DNA from: Pararhizobium qamdonense
GTDB taxonomy: Bacteria > Pseudomonadota > Alphaproteobacteria > Rhizobiales > Rhizobiaceae
Length of the DNA stretch: 64,000 nucleotides
Assembly: GCF_029277445.1 (NCBI RefSeq)
Contig: NZ_CP119566.1
Location: forward strand, 2,172,001-2,236,000
Reading direction: 5' to 3'
The notes below the pieces were generated by a model, which had not been told where the DNA came from, did not search any database, and was given only the letters and a program-made list of their open reading frames with translations. Position numbers and translations under genes: made by a program. This document shows, piece after piece, positions 54,762-62,492 of the stretch. How positions within the stretch are numbered: the stretch's first letter is position 1; the number at the start of each line of letters is the position of its first letter.

Positions 54762-55087
54762 CTCTACCTGCCTATAAGAACAAAACAAGAACTATGCGCC
54801 ATCGCCGAGGCGTCGATCTTACACGCCAGCCGGACCCGCCTCATGTTGAGCGACTACAGGAGGTCGGCGACCTGTACGACGTCGCCAATCGCTTTCAAGA
54901 CTTGTCCGGATGGGCTCTGATTGGTGGCCGGTGCGCTTGGTGCGAAAGCGAAGGCTGGATTGACCGCGATTGGCTTGAAGGAAAATTTCCAAATGCCATT
55001 ATCATCAACCTGGCACCGCTGCTGAGATGCCGGAAGTGCGGTGCAAAAGGCAGCAATCGTTGGATTCTGGGCAAGCCACATCGCTAG
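54758..55087 (+). CDS. small putative zinc-ribbon protein
   Basis: A 109-residue basic protein with two Cys pairs, 'GRCAWCESEGW' and 'LRCRKCGAKG', 50 residues apart, which would form a zinc ribbon. It starts with TTG at 54758 overlapping the DUF29 stop (TTGA), or at ATG 54794. The N-terminus is rich in Arg/Lys (KNKTRTMRHRRGVDLTR). It is the last gene of the four-gene coupled cluster, followed by a strong hairpin. Nucleic acid binding is plausible but not shown. Confidence 0.68.
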   Translation: MTLPAYKNKTRTMRHRRGVDLTRQPDPPHVERLQEVGDLYDVANRFQDLSGWALIGGRCAWCESEGWIDRDWLEGKFPNAIIINLAPLLRCRKCGAKGSNRWILGKPHR

Positions 55088-55089
55088 AT

Positions 55090-55137
55090 TGTAACAAATC
55101 AGGGGCAAAATCGGAAATTTGCCCCTGAATAGTTACA
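55090..55137. terminator. long hairpin after the coupled cluster
   Basis: Inner arms TCAGGGGCAAA and TTTGCCCCTGA pair around a short loop and outer arms TGTAAC and GTTACA also pair. No T-run follows, so it may be a terminator or an mRNA-stabilising or protein-binding hairpin. Confidence 0.55.
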
Positions 55138-55257
55138 CAACTCATTGAAACGGTACCTTTTTTCGCACGTCGTTAAATTTTGAGTGTTGACAGAAAGTGC
55201 TTGTTAGGAACTCGTACCGGAAGTTGTCTTCACGAATTTCGAACCAGGAGAAATGAC

Positions 55258-55578
55258 ATGGCTCAGCATCGCAGCGTCCCTTGCCCAGCCCAGGCTGTTG
55301 CAGTTCAGACGGGCGCGATTTTTTCGGTGCTCGCTGCAGGTGCCGTCAATGCTCATATGTCCGGCGTCGCGGCAGCACGCCAAGCTCGCGAAGATCACAA
55401 CTGCCACATCCTGGCACATCAAGCCCACGAAGCTTCTGTTGCGGCTCATGACTGGGCTGATCTGGCTCGTGCCCAGGCTATTGAGATCGAGCGCCTGAAG
55501 GCTGAAAACTTTCGTTTGACTAAGGTCGCTAAGCAAAATTTCGAGTTGGCGCAGCGCTTAGCAAAGAAGGCTGCCTGA
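55258..55578 (+). CDS. hypothetical protein with helical, Ala/His-rich sequence
   Basis: A 106-residue protein, not recognised. The first third 'VAVQTGAIFSVLAAGAVNAH' is hydrophobic and may be a membrane helix; the rest is a long amphipathic helix rich in Ala, His and Lys ('AAARQAREDHNCHILAHQAHE', 'LARAQAIEIERLKAEN'), probably a coiled coil. CAGGAG eight bases before ATG 55258 sets the start. Its stop codon overlaps the next start codon by one base, so the two genes are coupled. Confidence 0.72.
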   Translation: MAQHRSVPCPAQAVAVQTGAIFSVLAAGAVNAHMSGVAAARQAREDHNCHILAHQAHEASVAAHDWADLARAQAIEIERLKAENFRLTKVAKQNFELAQRLAKKAA

Positions 55579-55964
55579 TGACGGATGATCTTGAAATGAG
55601 CGTAGATATCGCGCTCGGAAAATGGCGTCGTCGGGAGATTTCGGAAGTGGATGTCTTTCGCCTGACAGGCCTGCGTTCGGCGGCGCAGCTCGCTGACGCG
55701 CATGTTGAGATGATCGAAAACGAGCGAATGGCGCAGGAGGACAAGTTGATGACACCGGCAGAGCGTGAAGCGGAAGATATCCTGGCTCAGGCATATGACT
55801 CGTACGGAGATATCTTGCGAGAGGACCCTGAGCGGCTGCCGGACATTTTGAAAGCCATCACGGAAAATCGCCGCCGCCTGGAAATGAAGGCGGCAGCGCA
55901 GTTTAATGCTCGTCGCAAGGGTCGTTCAGGCCGCGAGAACGTGGTCGCTTTCCCGAGCCGCTAA
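55578..55964 (+). CDS. hypothetical protein
   Basis: A 128-residue charged, mostly helical protein with no membrane segment: 'ALGKWRRREISEVDVFRLTGLRS' early, 'MTPAEREAEDILAQAYDSYGDIL' in the middle, and a basic end 'FNARRKGRSGRENVVAFPSR'. Not recognised. Translationally coupled to the gene before it, and followed by a terminator hairpin at 55996-56023. Confidence 0.72.
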   Translation: MTDDLEMSVDIALGKWRRREISEVDVFRLTGLRSAAQLADAHVEMIENERMAQEDKLMTPAEREAEDILAQAYDSYGDILREDPERLPDILKAITENRRRLEMKAAAQFNARRKGRSGRENVVAFPSR

Positions 55965-56471
55965 TCTAAGGCGGAAACCATCCATGCGAGTGACCAGGCC
56001 GGGGATAGTCTCCCTGGCCTTTTCATTTTTGGGCGCTTCAAGACCGGGTATGATTCCATCGTGACCGCTCAAAAGCATCGAAATCTTGCTCTGTGGAGCC
56101 TCAGACAGAGATCGCATCGCTTTGTCATTCGTTGAAAGACCCGACAGCCATTCCTGGTGCGACGGTTCCAGCTGCGATAGGTCAATCGAAAAACGTTCGT
56201 CCGGCTTTGCTGCAGCAAACAGCTTTATCTGCATGGCTGCGCTCGCGTTGGACAGTGTATCGGCCGCTCTCTGGTGGCCTTCTTCAATGCTACGGTCAAT
56301 CTCGTAAAGGTCTTTGCTCGGTAGATCGAGCGGTCCCGGCGTCGCGCTTCCGCCGCCACCTCCTCCAGGAAGCAATCCGCAGAATTGCCGCCAGCACCAA
56401 TCCATTGCGGTCAGCCCGCCCTTAGCGAGGTTTGCCATCGCCATCAAAATTGCCATGAAAAATGCTCTCAT
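55926..56471 (-). CDS. hypothetical membrane-anchored protein
   Basis: A 181-residue protein. The N-terminus 'MRAFFMAILMAMANLAKGGL' is a hydrophobic signal or anchor, followed by a Gly-rich linker 'LLPGGGGGGSATPGP' and a soluble helical domain. Not recognised. GGGAGA nine bases before the ATG supports the start. Its 3' end overlaps the convergent gene by 39 bases and includes that gene's terminator, so the true end is slightly uncertain. Confidence 0.58.
   Translation of the reverse strand: MRAFFMAILMAMANLAKGGLTAMDWCWRQFCGLLPGGGGGGSATPGPLDLPSKDLYEIDRSIEEGHQRAADTLSNASAAMQIKLFAAAKPDERFSIDLSQLEPSHQEWLSGLSTNDKAMRSLSEAPQSKISMLLSGHDGIIPGLEAPKNEKARETIPGLVTRMDGFRLRLAARESDHVLAA
55996..56023 (+). terminator. 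rho-independent terminator
   Basis: AGGCCGGGGA (55996-56005) pairs with TCCCTGGCCT (56011-56020) with one G-T pair, followed by TTTT after the stem. It ends the two-gene unit 55258-55964. Confidence 0.75.
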
Positions 56472-56693
56472 TTTCTTTATCTCCCTATTTCAATGAGTAA
56501 CTGAGGACATCGTTCGCCGGAGCCAAGCATTCGACAAACACAAATCATACAATCACACAACACTAAAAATATATTTCGTTGACAATCCTAGCTTTCATCA
56601 AGGCTGACCTAATTTGCAATAACACAATTCACTTGCGCCCATAAAAATCTCGCCAAAGACTTCTCTCATGTTCACGCCAGACCGGAGATAAAC

Positions 56694-57296
56694 ATGGAGA
56701 AATTGTTGACATTGTCCAAAAAAGAAATTGAACAGCGAACGGTATACTATGTTGACAGCCTCGGAGAGCGCAGCGGCCGACGTGCTATTGCAGCTCGCAT
56801 TTTGGGGGTGTCGCTGAGATCGATTGATGCATGGTGCGCTCCGTCAGACCCCCGCGTGATCCCAGCCGACAAGCTGATGCAGCTCGTGATCGAGGCGCAC
56901 TTTCGCGAGCTGTACGTCATCAATTATTCTAAAATCATCGACATTTACGACGACTGTGACGACCTGATCGGCAGCACCAATCGTGCGGCGGACGCGTCAT
57001 TTTTGGCCGATACACATTGCAGAAGGATCGCTATGAGACCGCGAGGAGGCGGCTGGGCGACGCCGGAACTCATCATGTCGGAAGAGCAAATCCTGAGGTC
57101 ACGACTCCGAAAAATTGTGACGTCAGGCGAAATCGAAAAGCGTCAGATTTGCCGAACACTCGGCTGCGATGAATATGCGCTTATCGACATGCAGTCCGAA
57201 CTCAGACGCGCGAGATTTGGGAGGATGCCGGATCGGACCGGCATCGAAATCCTGGAGGGCTACGTTTGGGGTCAGTCAGGGGAGTATGCCGCATGA
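56694..57296 (+). CDS. putative HTH-type DNA-binding protein
   Basis: A 200-residue protein. Residues about 25-60, 'GERSGRRAIAARILGVSLRSIDAWCAPSDP', fit a phage-type helix-turn-helix (A-A-R-I-L-G-V-S-x-x-S-I-D-x-W). The rest is not recognised; its C-terminal half includes 'EIEKRQICRTLGCDEYALIDM'. TTGACA occurs at 56579 upstream, and GGAG before the ATG. It overlaps the following gene by 4 bases (ATGA). A regulator of the element is a reasonable guess. Confidence 0.65.
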   Translation: MEKLLTLSKKEIEQRTVYYVDSLGERSGRRAIAARILGVSLRSIDAWCAPSDPRVIPADKLMQLVIEAHFRELYVINYSKIIDIYDDCDDLIGSTNRAADASFLADTHCRRIAMRPRGGGWATPELIMSEEQILRSRLRKIVTSGEIEKRQICRTLGCDEYALIDMQSELRRARFGRMPDRTGIEILEGYVWGQSGEYAA

Positions 57297-57595
57297 AAAA
57301 AGCAATCCCGCTTACGGGCTCATCATCCAATCTCGCCGCCGATCTCAGGCCGGATGGGCCCCTTGCGCCGCTCTATCGTCAAATCCTAAAAGTTGCGCAG
57401 ACGCACTCGCATCCTCGTACAAGGGCCCTTTTCCAACAGATGTACGACGGTCGAATGGGCGCGTCGCCGACTGGGTATCAGCAGCCTAAACCTGCACCCG
57501 AGCCGAAACCAGTACCGGTTATAAGAGGTCCCGAACCGCGACGAGCGCCACCGCCAAGACCAGCATTCAAGCGGCCATCCGCATTTAGAACGTAA
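57293..57595 (+). CDS. hypothetical proline-rich small protein
   Basis: A 100-residue protein: 'MKKAIPLTGSSSNLAADLRP' then a helical middle 'RQILKVAQTHSHPRTRALFQQM', then a Pro/Arg-rich tail 'KPAPEPKPVPVIRGPEPRRA'. Not recognised. Coupled by an ATGA overlap to the HTH gene before it; an intrinsic terminator follows within 6 bases. Confidence 0.68.
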   Translation: MKKAIPLTGSSSNLAADLRPDGPLAPLYRQILKVAQTHSHPRTRALFQQMYDGRMGASPTGYQQPKPAPEPKPVPVIRGPEPRRAPPPRPAFKRPSAFRT

Positions 57596-57600
57596 CCAAA

Positions 57601-57626
57601 AGGTCCCGGAAACGGGGCCTTTTTCA
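57601..57626 (+). terminator. rho-independent terminator
   Basis: AGGTCCCG (57601-57608) pairs with CGGGGCCT (57613-57620) around a GAAA tetraloop, followed by TTTTT. Ends the 56694-57595 unit. Confidence 0.85.
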
Positions 57627-57724
57627 ATGGTCGTGCGAAAAATGCAAAAAAATCAGCCCGCGATTTGTAATGCTCGGGCGGACCGCTACGTAATGTGAGT
57701 TAGTAACGCGTACAACGGTGTAAC

Positions 57725-57916
57725 ATGAGTAAGACGACCCCGACCCCGACCCCGACCAAGACGAAGGCCAAAAAGCTCACCCCAGCTCAGGCACACGCCG
57801 CCCGGCAAGCGATGTTCAGAGAAATCGAACAGCGTTTGAGTCCAGTCCTGAGCGGCCTAGCTGCGTCAATCGTAGCTAGCCGCCCGGCGCGCAAGGCTCT
57901 CGTCCGCGACAAGTAG
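57725..57916 (+). CDS. small basic protein with Thr-Pro repeat
   Basis: A 63-residue protein starting 'MSKTTPTPTPTKTKAKKLTP', with the Thr-Pro stretch encoded by tandem CGACCC hexamers, followed by a helix 'AQAHAARQAMFREIEQRLSP' and a basic end. Not recognised; a nucleic acid-binding or scaffold protein is possible. It stands alone between the previous terminator and a 210-base AT-rich spacer holding a TTGACA box at about 57971. Confidence 0.55.
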   Translation: MSKTTPTPTPTKTKAKKLTPAQAHAARQAMFREIEQRLSPVLSGLAASIVASRPARKALVRDK

Positions 57917-58126
57917 CGGCCGACAAAATCCCATCGGCGGAAACGTTTGTGTAATTTTCAAAATAATTCGTTGACAGTGTGAGCGTTTTCCTAAGCATTT
58001 GTTTTATCAACGTTTTATTGCTTGTGTAGTTTTCGCCGATGGCCAAGAATTTAATTATCACCAAGGCGCTGGTGACCGGTAAGCAAAAAAATCAGGCCGG
58101 GAAACACTGAAAGAAGGAAGAGAAAT

Positions 58127-58642
58127 ATGTTTTACTTAGCATCGGTTGAATACGTCGGACCAAATCAGGACGATGATCGCTACGTTGACTCAACGGAAAT
58201 CCAAGTCCTCAAGAGCCCGGTCAAGATAAATGGCATGGGCGCAGACATCTTGGATGGCTGGGCCGGTGAATACAACGGATGGAGCACCTCGGCGGATGGC
58301 GTGGCTGCGACGCTTGAAGAAGCGGAAGCAAAAATTTTTGCTTTGTGGGGCGATGTCCGCGAGATAGATCACGACGGCAGAGACCCATCCGTCAATATTG
58401 CGGCCGTGTACAAGCCCGGAAAATATGCACCTCTGTCTAGGTCGTCGGTCATTGAAATCGTATGGGAAGATTTTAATGACAGGATTACTGCCGAAAGCAC
58501 TGACGAGGACCTTGAATACGCCGCGTTCAACGCAGAATCCGTTGCAAATGATCATGAATGGACGTGTAACGGCTTGGCTTTGACGATTGCCGGAGAGATT
58601 AGGGCCGCCAAACTTAAAGAAGTAGAAGTCGAAGCGGCCTGA
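58127..58642 (+). CDS. hypothetical acidic protein
   Basis: A 171-residue acidic protein, not recognised: 'MFYLASVEYVGPNQDDDRYV' at the start, 'GWAGEYNGWSTSADGVAATLEEAEAKIF' in the middle and 'ESTDEDLEYAAFNAESVAND' near the end. No membrane part. GGAAGAG before the ATG supports the start. It forms a single-gene unit with its own terminator at 58664-58690 and, on the upstream side, an AT-rich spacer with a TTGACA box. Confidence 0.72.
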   Translation: MFYLASVEYVGPNQDDDRYVDSTEIQVLKSPVKINGMGADILDGWAGEYNGWSTSADGVAATLEEAEAKIFALWGDVREIDHDGRDPSVNIAAVYKPGKYAPLSRSSVIEIVWEDFNDRITAESTDEDLEYAAFNAESVANDHEWTCNGLALTIAGEIRAAKLKEVEVEAA

Positions 58643-58663
58643 TCAATGTTTGATTACCCCTCA

Positions 58664-58690
58664 AAAGCCCGGAGTAAGACCCGGGCTTTT
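58664..58690 (+). terminator. rho-independent terminator
   Basis: AAAGCCCGG (58664-58672) pairs with CCGGGCTTT (58681-58689) around an eight-base loop and is followed by T. It ends the 58127-58642 gene and faces the convergent lipoprotein gene. Confidence 0.85.
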
Positions 58691-58716
58691 GCCGTTATTG
58701 TGCCTCTATAATCCTT

Positions 58717-58995
58717 TTAACAGCATCCAGTTTTGACCGGCAATCGGCACCGGCCTTTGCCTTCCTTCACCGTCACAGTTATGTTTCCATAGACCGGTTC
58801 GGCCGAGCACGTCAGCAGGCTCCTCGGCACCTCGATCTTCTGGAGCTGGACCTGCGTGATGATCCTCGGCTCCTGGTGTTGACAGCCAGCCAGGATCGTT
58901 ACGAAAATGACAAACGAAACCACCGTCACAGCTCTTCCGAAAACGTCTCTCAGGGCTACGTCCGAATCTCCTGATAAACGGCTTCGCCAGCGCAT
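58717..58995 (-). CDS. small lipoprotein, o-spanin (Rz1)-like, apparently frameshifted
   Basis: A 92-residue lipoprotein: a hydrophobic signal 'AVTVVSFVIFVTILAGC' with lipobox L-A-G-C, then a short periplasmic segment 'QVQLQKIEVPRSLLTCSAEPVYG'. The V-P-x-x-L-x-x-C-x-x-E-P pattern is typical of phage outer-membrane spanins that finish lysis. The end in this frame (GKGRCRLPVKTGCC) looks wrong, while the neighbouring frame reads on as KAGADCRSKLDAVKRIIEAQ to a stop at 58695, a much more spanin-like end. A one-base frameshift near 58755 is therefore likely, so the gene may be decayed. Confidence 0.55.
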   Translation of the reverse strand: MRWRSRLSGDSDVALRDVFGRAVTVVSFVIFVTILAGCQHQEPRIITQVQLQKIEVPRSLLTCSAEPVYGNITVTVKEGKGRCRLPVKTGCC

Positions 58996-59022
58996 CCGGA
59001 ATTTCGATTTCTTCGACCGTGG

Positions 59023-59226
59023 CTATGTCGTCGGCGACTGCCTCGATAGGGCTTCTGAAGCAGCGGTTTCTACAACAAAAACTTCCAGTGCGCCGATCTG
59101 AATCTTATAGGCGGCCTCGATTTCCTTGGCGGCGGCGGCGTTGTTGTTGGCCGTCTGGATGGCCGAGCAGAACGCGTCTTCAATCGCCTGACTAATCGCA
59201 AACTCAATAATCGTCAGCCTATTCAA
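59023..59226 (-). CDS. small hypothetical protein, possibly degenerate
   Basis: A 67-residue ORF, 'MNRLTIIEFAISQAIEDAFC' followed by an Ala-rich helix 'ANNNAAAAKEIEAAYKIQ'. It lies just before the lipoprotein gene on the same strand. Its last ten residues look arbitrary, while a neighbouring frame continues as 'PIEAVADDIATVEEIEIPDAL', so another frameshift is possible. Paired with the lipoprotein it could be the remains of a lysis cassette. Weakly supported. Confidence 0.35.
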   Translation of the reverse strand: MNRLTIIEFAISQAIEDAFCSAIQTANNNAAAAKEIEAAYKIQIGALEVFVVETAASEALSRQSPTT

Positions 59227-59436
59227 GCTCCGTTGATCGCCCCGAAAATAGTGGCCTTTGCCGTTTCAAAGGAACTTAACTTGCCTTCGGTTCCAGCGCC
59301 TCATATGCGCCATTCCCCATGTCTGGTGTCCAATAATCATCATTATCGGACACCAGCTGACAGGGCGAAGGACCAGTTGTGACGATGAGCCTCATCGCCG
59401 TTGAACTCTCCCTGACAAGTCCGAGTCGAGTCACGA

Positions 59437-61167
59437 TTATAGAGCTTCTTCGCCCACTGCCACGGAAGGTTTCGCAGCCTCGCTCGTCAGCTTCTCCATC
59501 CTTTCTACAAAGCCCCACCCGCGCACGCGGCCTCTGTTATATTCAGACTCGGCTCCGATTTTTTCCATTGCCGTCCCCGCAAGGTTTAACGCCGTCACGC
59601 CGTCTGGTGTTGGGTTGGTGATCTTCATAATCTCCCGGAGCCCGGAGAGAGCATTCTGTAGTCTCGGTCCCTGAAGGGTCTTAAACGCCTTGAAGTAGTC
59701 ATCGACAGTCGCCTTGGCGAGGATGCCAATTAGGCGCGGACTCATGCTCGAATTGTAAAGTTCGTCCAGTGCCTCTTCAAAAGTTGTCGTTGTCTGATGG
59801 CCTTTGAGTTCAGCTTCCAAGATCGCGGCCAGATCGGGATGTACTTCTTCGCGCAGGTAAGCTTCAGTCACATCGAAAGATCGGGGGGTGCCTTTCTTTG
59901 CTGTCACGTACGCCGCCGTAATGGCCTTGAACTGGTCCTCTTTGCCAAATTCTTTCAGTAGGTTCGCAAGAGCGTTCAGGTCGGCTAGCTCGTGGTGAGT
60001 CACGTGCTTGATGAAGCATCTTACAAGCCGTTCAATAACCTCCTCTTCTTCGGTAGAGAACGAAAAGATGTGTTGGTCCCAAGCTTCTCGCAATTGCGCC
60101 GCAGCCGCGAGCTGGACGGCTTGCGCGTGAAGCAATCCAGCGTGTTCATCAATGATTTTCGGGTCAAAATATCCAGCCTGGATGCTACTCATCACCGCCG
60201 AATCGAATATGCTGGTGGTGGTAAAGCCGTACTCGGTCAGTTGCTGATCCCAAGCATTCTCTTGCTCCGTAGGTTCGTCCTTCTGGTTTATGCCAGACCA
60301 TTCCGAACGCTTCCGCAGGTACTCCCACGATGGAGCGATGTCAGGCTGCAAGTGTGACCAGGCCAGAAGCGCGATGCTGCTCGCGGTATTCATGAACACC
60401 GAAGGCGCGAACCTCGAAAGCAGCGGCTCAATCGCTTTCACAAGGTCGTATATTTTCCTTATGACCCGGACGTTATCTACGCCGAGCTTCGTGACGCGTT
60501 CGCGTACATAGTTGGCCGCCTCGGTCTTGTCAGTGATCGCAATCGCCGCACACTCTTCCGGTGTCGGCTCGAAGAGCAAGCTCCTATCGACGACCTTTTC
60601 AAGGTAGCTACGGAACTGCTTGTCGTCGTTGCTCTGGAACGCTTCCTCGTTCAGTAAGATGACGACCTTGCAGAGCCGGTCCTCTTTCAAGTGGGATATG
60701 TAACCAAGCACGTCACCGATATCGAGGCCTGCCCCTTTGCGTTCCAGGTCGTCAAAGCACACGATCTGCTTGCCGATCATCATGGAGAGAGCGGAAACAA
60801 CAGCCTGTCCGAAGCCCTCGCCAAAAATCGCAGGCATAAAGGACGCAGCTACCTTTCGGAGAATTTTTTCCCCATCGTTCAGCCGCGTCCTCAGCTTTTC
60901 ATTCGATATGTAGTCACCGATTTCGTTCCGTGGCGAAGTCGCCTGCAAAATAGCGGTCTTGATCTCGGCAACCGAATTGATCCCGAATAGGGAAACGTAA
61001 GCATACTGGCCGAGTGCGATTGCGTCTTGCTTTCCCCGAAGCCTCTTTGTTTGCTGGTGCCAATTATAGGTCTTCCCGGTGCCCCAGCGCCCACGAATGC
61101 ATAGGACTTCGGGCCTATCGGTAGACAGGAATGTTTCGATGGCTTTAGTGACGTGTTCAACAGACAT
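59437..61167 (-). CDS. KAP-type P-loop NTPase
   Basis: A 576-residue protein. The N-terminal P-loop domain has Walker A GRWGTGKT (residues 26-33) and Walker B QIVCFDDLERK (134-144); the h-h-h-h-D-D-L-E-R form is the mark of KAP-family NTPases. The remaining part (about 250-576) is helical with no known enzyme domain and no clear membrane span. KAP proteins include the phage-exclusion protein PifA, so a defence role is plausible. CAGGA five bases before ATG 61167 fixes the start. It is the last gene of the minus-strand cluster with a small ORF, a nuclease-like gene and a HerA-like ATPase. Confidence 0.8.
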   Translation of the reverse strand: MSVEHVTKAIETFLSTDRPEVLCIRGRWGTGKTYNWHQQTKRLRGKQDAIALGQYAYVSLFGINSVAEIKTAILQATSPRNEIGDYISNEKLRTRLNDGEKILRKVAASFMPAIFGEGFGQAVVSALSMMIGKQIVCFDDLERKGAGLDIGDVLGYISHLKEDRLCKVVILLNEEAFQSNDDKQFRSYLEKVVDRSLLFEPTPEECAAIAITDKTEAANYVRERVTKLGVDNVRVIRKIYDLVKAIEPLLSRFAPSVFMNTASSIALLAWSHLQPDIAPSWEYLRKRSEWSGINQKDEPTEQENAWDQQLTEYGFTTTSIFDSAVMSSIQAGYFDPKIIDEHAGLLHAQAVQLAAAAQLREAWDQHIFSFSTEEEEVIERLVRCFIKHVTHHELADLNALANLLKEFGKEDQFKAITAAYVTAKKGTPRSFDVTEAYLREEVHPDLAAILEAELKGHQTTTTFEEALDELYNSSMSPRLIGILAKATVDDYFKAFKTLQGPRLQNALSGLREIMKITNPTPDGVTALNLAGTAMEKIGAESEYNRGRVRGWGFVERMEKLTSEAAKPSVAVGEEAL

Positions 61168-61181
61168 AGAAGTCCTGCGGG

Positions 61182-61346
61182 TCAAGGTGTGCGATTCTTG
61201 CAGGCTTCCTGGCTGGCGCGTTCTCTCCCACAATCGCTCAGGGATCGGTAGAGTTGCAGTCGGGCGTCGTCAACAGGATTATTCCAGAGGACAGCGCTCG
61301 CTACGACTGCGCCCGTCGCGATCTCAATGCGAGGGACAATGGTCAT
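61182..61346 (-). CDS. 54-residue small protein in the ATPase/nuclease cluster
   Basis: A short ORF: 'MTIVPRIEIATGAVVASAVL' then 'WNNPVDDARLQLYRSLSDCG' and a charged end 'RERASQEACKNRTP'. AGGG lies seven bases before its ATG. It lies 14 bases before the KAP gene and 61 after the nuclease-like gene on the same strand, so it fits the operon. The first part is hydrophobic with one possible short membrane helix. Function unknown; a small regulator or inhibitor is possible. Confidence 0.5.
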   Translation of the reverse strand: MTIVPRIEIATGAVVASAVLWNNPVDDARLQLYRSLSDCGRERASQEACKNRTP

Positions 61347-61407
61347 CGTGTTACCCTATCAGTCTATTTCCTCAAGGACCGCCGCTGTGCTTCGTGTCCA
61401 GGGGTTG

Positions 61408-62370
61408 TCAGTCGTGCTGCGATAGGCGCATGACCTGCCGCATGCACAAATCGCCATCGGGATGGCAGGTGGTAAGCATCTCTCCATTAATCATCCGAAA
61501 TTCTCGGACATCCAGCGGGTCAAAGAGTTCGAACGGGAGCGGTATCTTGGCATTGGGGTTGTGAAAAACGCGCAAGCCGTCCCGGAGGCTCTCGATATAA
61601 TCGCCTTTATTCGCAGCGATGGAAATCAGCTCCGAATTGTTTCGTATCCGGGTCGCCTGAAAAACAAATTGCTCGGTGCTTCGGCCGAGGGCTCGCACTT
61701 TGCCGTAAGTCGCAACGCTGCTGTAGATCACGGCACTGACACACGCGAACTCCGGATGGTTGAAAATTCCAAGCGGGAGGGAGATGTTCTCATTTTTTGA
61801 AAACTTCTTTCGCTCTTCAAGGTCGTACAACAGCCGCTGCATCGCGACATCGCCCAGTTGGAAGCTGTCGGGCGTCCCAAAGTTGTGCAAAGCGATAACA
61901 AAGGATTTGCCCTGGACATGGGGCAGGCCAGAGTACCGGCGATCATAGAGACGACGTTTCGCGTCGAGACTGTTGTATAGCCGCGCCAGGGTTTCCGTAT
62001 AGCGTTGTTCAATATGTCTGCCCCCGGTGAGGTCGCTGATGGATTTCTTCCACTCCGGGGTCGCGTTTTCAGCGTGGCTGGAGATTACTGCTTCGACGAC
62101 CATTGGGAGGTCGCGAGCCACAAAATCTGGGGCGTCGAACGAAAAATCGACGTTGATGTCCAAGCTTTTGAAGACCGCATAGAGGTAAAGCTCCCACCAA
62201 CAGCTGTTGAAGGTCGTCTGAAATTCTCGAACGAACTTGTTGTCTCGGTCAATGAAGCCCTTGGCCCAGTCCGCCAAGACTTCACGGACGTCCCAGTCGC
62301 TTTCTGACATCAGTCGCTTGAAATTTGGGTGCTGGCGGTTCGGAGTAACAAGGGGCGTAAACAGGTCCAT
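61408..62370 (-). CDS. putative PD-(D/E)XK-type nuclease
   Basis: A 320-residue protein not firmly recognised. The segment 'SCWWELYLYAVFKSLDINVD' then 'DAPDFVARDLPMVVEAVIS' gives Glu60, Asp82 and Glu93 in the order E...PD-F...(V-V)E-A, the pattern of PD-(D/E)XK nuclease cores. The C-terminal part is mixed and includes 'SFVIALHNFGTPDSFQLGD'. The start is taken at ATG 62370 (MDLFTPLVTP); ATG 62442 is also in frame. It follows the HerA-like gene by 122 (or 50) bases, and a nuclease next to a HerA-like ATPase is a known defence arrangement. Confidence 0.65.
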   Translation of the reverse strand: MDLFTPLVTPNRQHPNFKRLMSESDWDVREVLADWAKGFIDRDNKFVREFQTTFNSCWWELYLYAVFKSLDINVDFSFDAPDFVARDLPMVVEAVISSHAENATPEWKKSISDLTGGRHIEQRYTETLARLYNSLDAKRRLYDRRYSGLPHVQGKSFVIALHNFGTPDSFQLGDVAMQRLLYDLEERKKFSKNENISLPLGIFNHPEFACVSAVIYSSVATYGKVRALGRSTEQFVFQATRIRNNSELISIAANKGDYIESLRDGLRVFHNPNAKIPLPFELFDPLDVREFRMINGEMLTTCHPDGDLCMRQVMRLSQHD

Positions 62371-62492
62371 GATGCTATTGCGCGGCTTTCCAAAGGTGAG
62401 AATTAGATAAGAGTACCGTGAAGCAGATGCCCCAATGACCATCTGGACCGGGCTGAGGGTTGCAGCCTTTCGCGACGAACCTAATCGTCTGC

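Noticed and set aside
59276..59395. 39-residue minus-strand ORF between the KAP gene and the small ORF at 59023
   Set aside because: Only a distant purine-rich stretch upstream of its ATG and no recognisable feature; it could be real but support is too weak.
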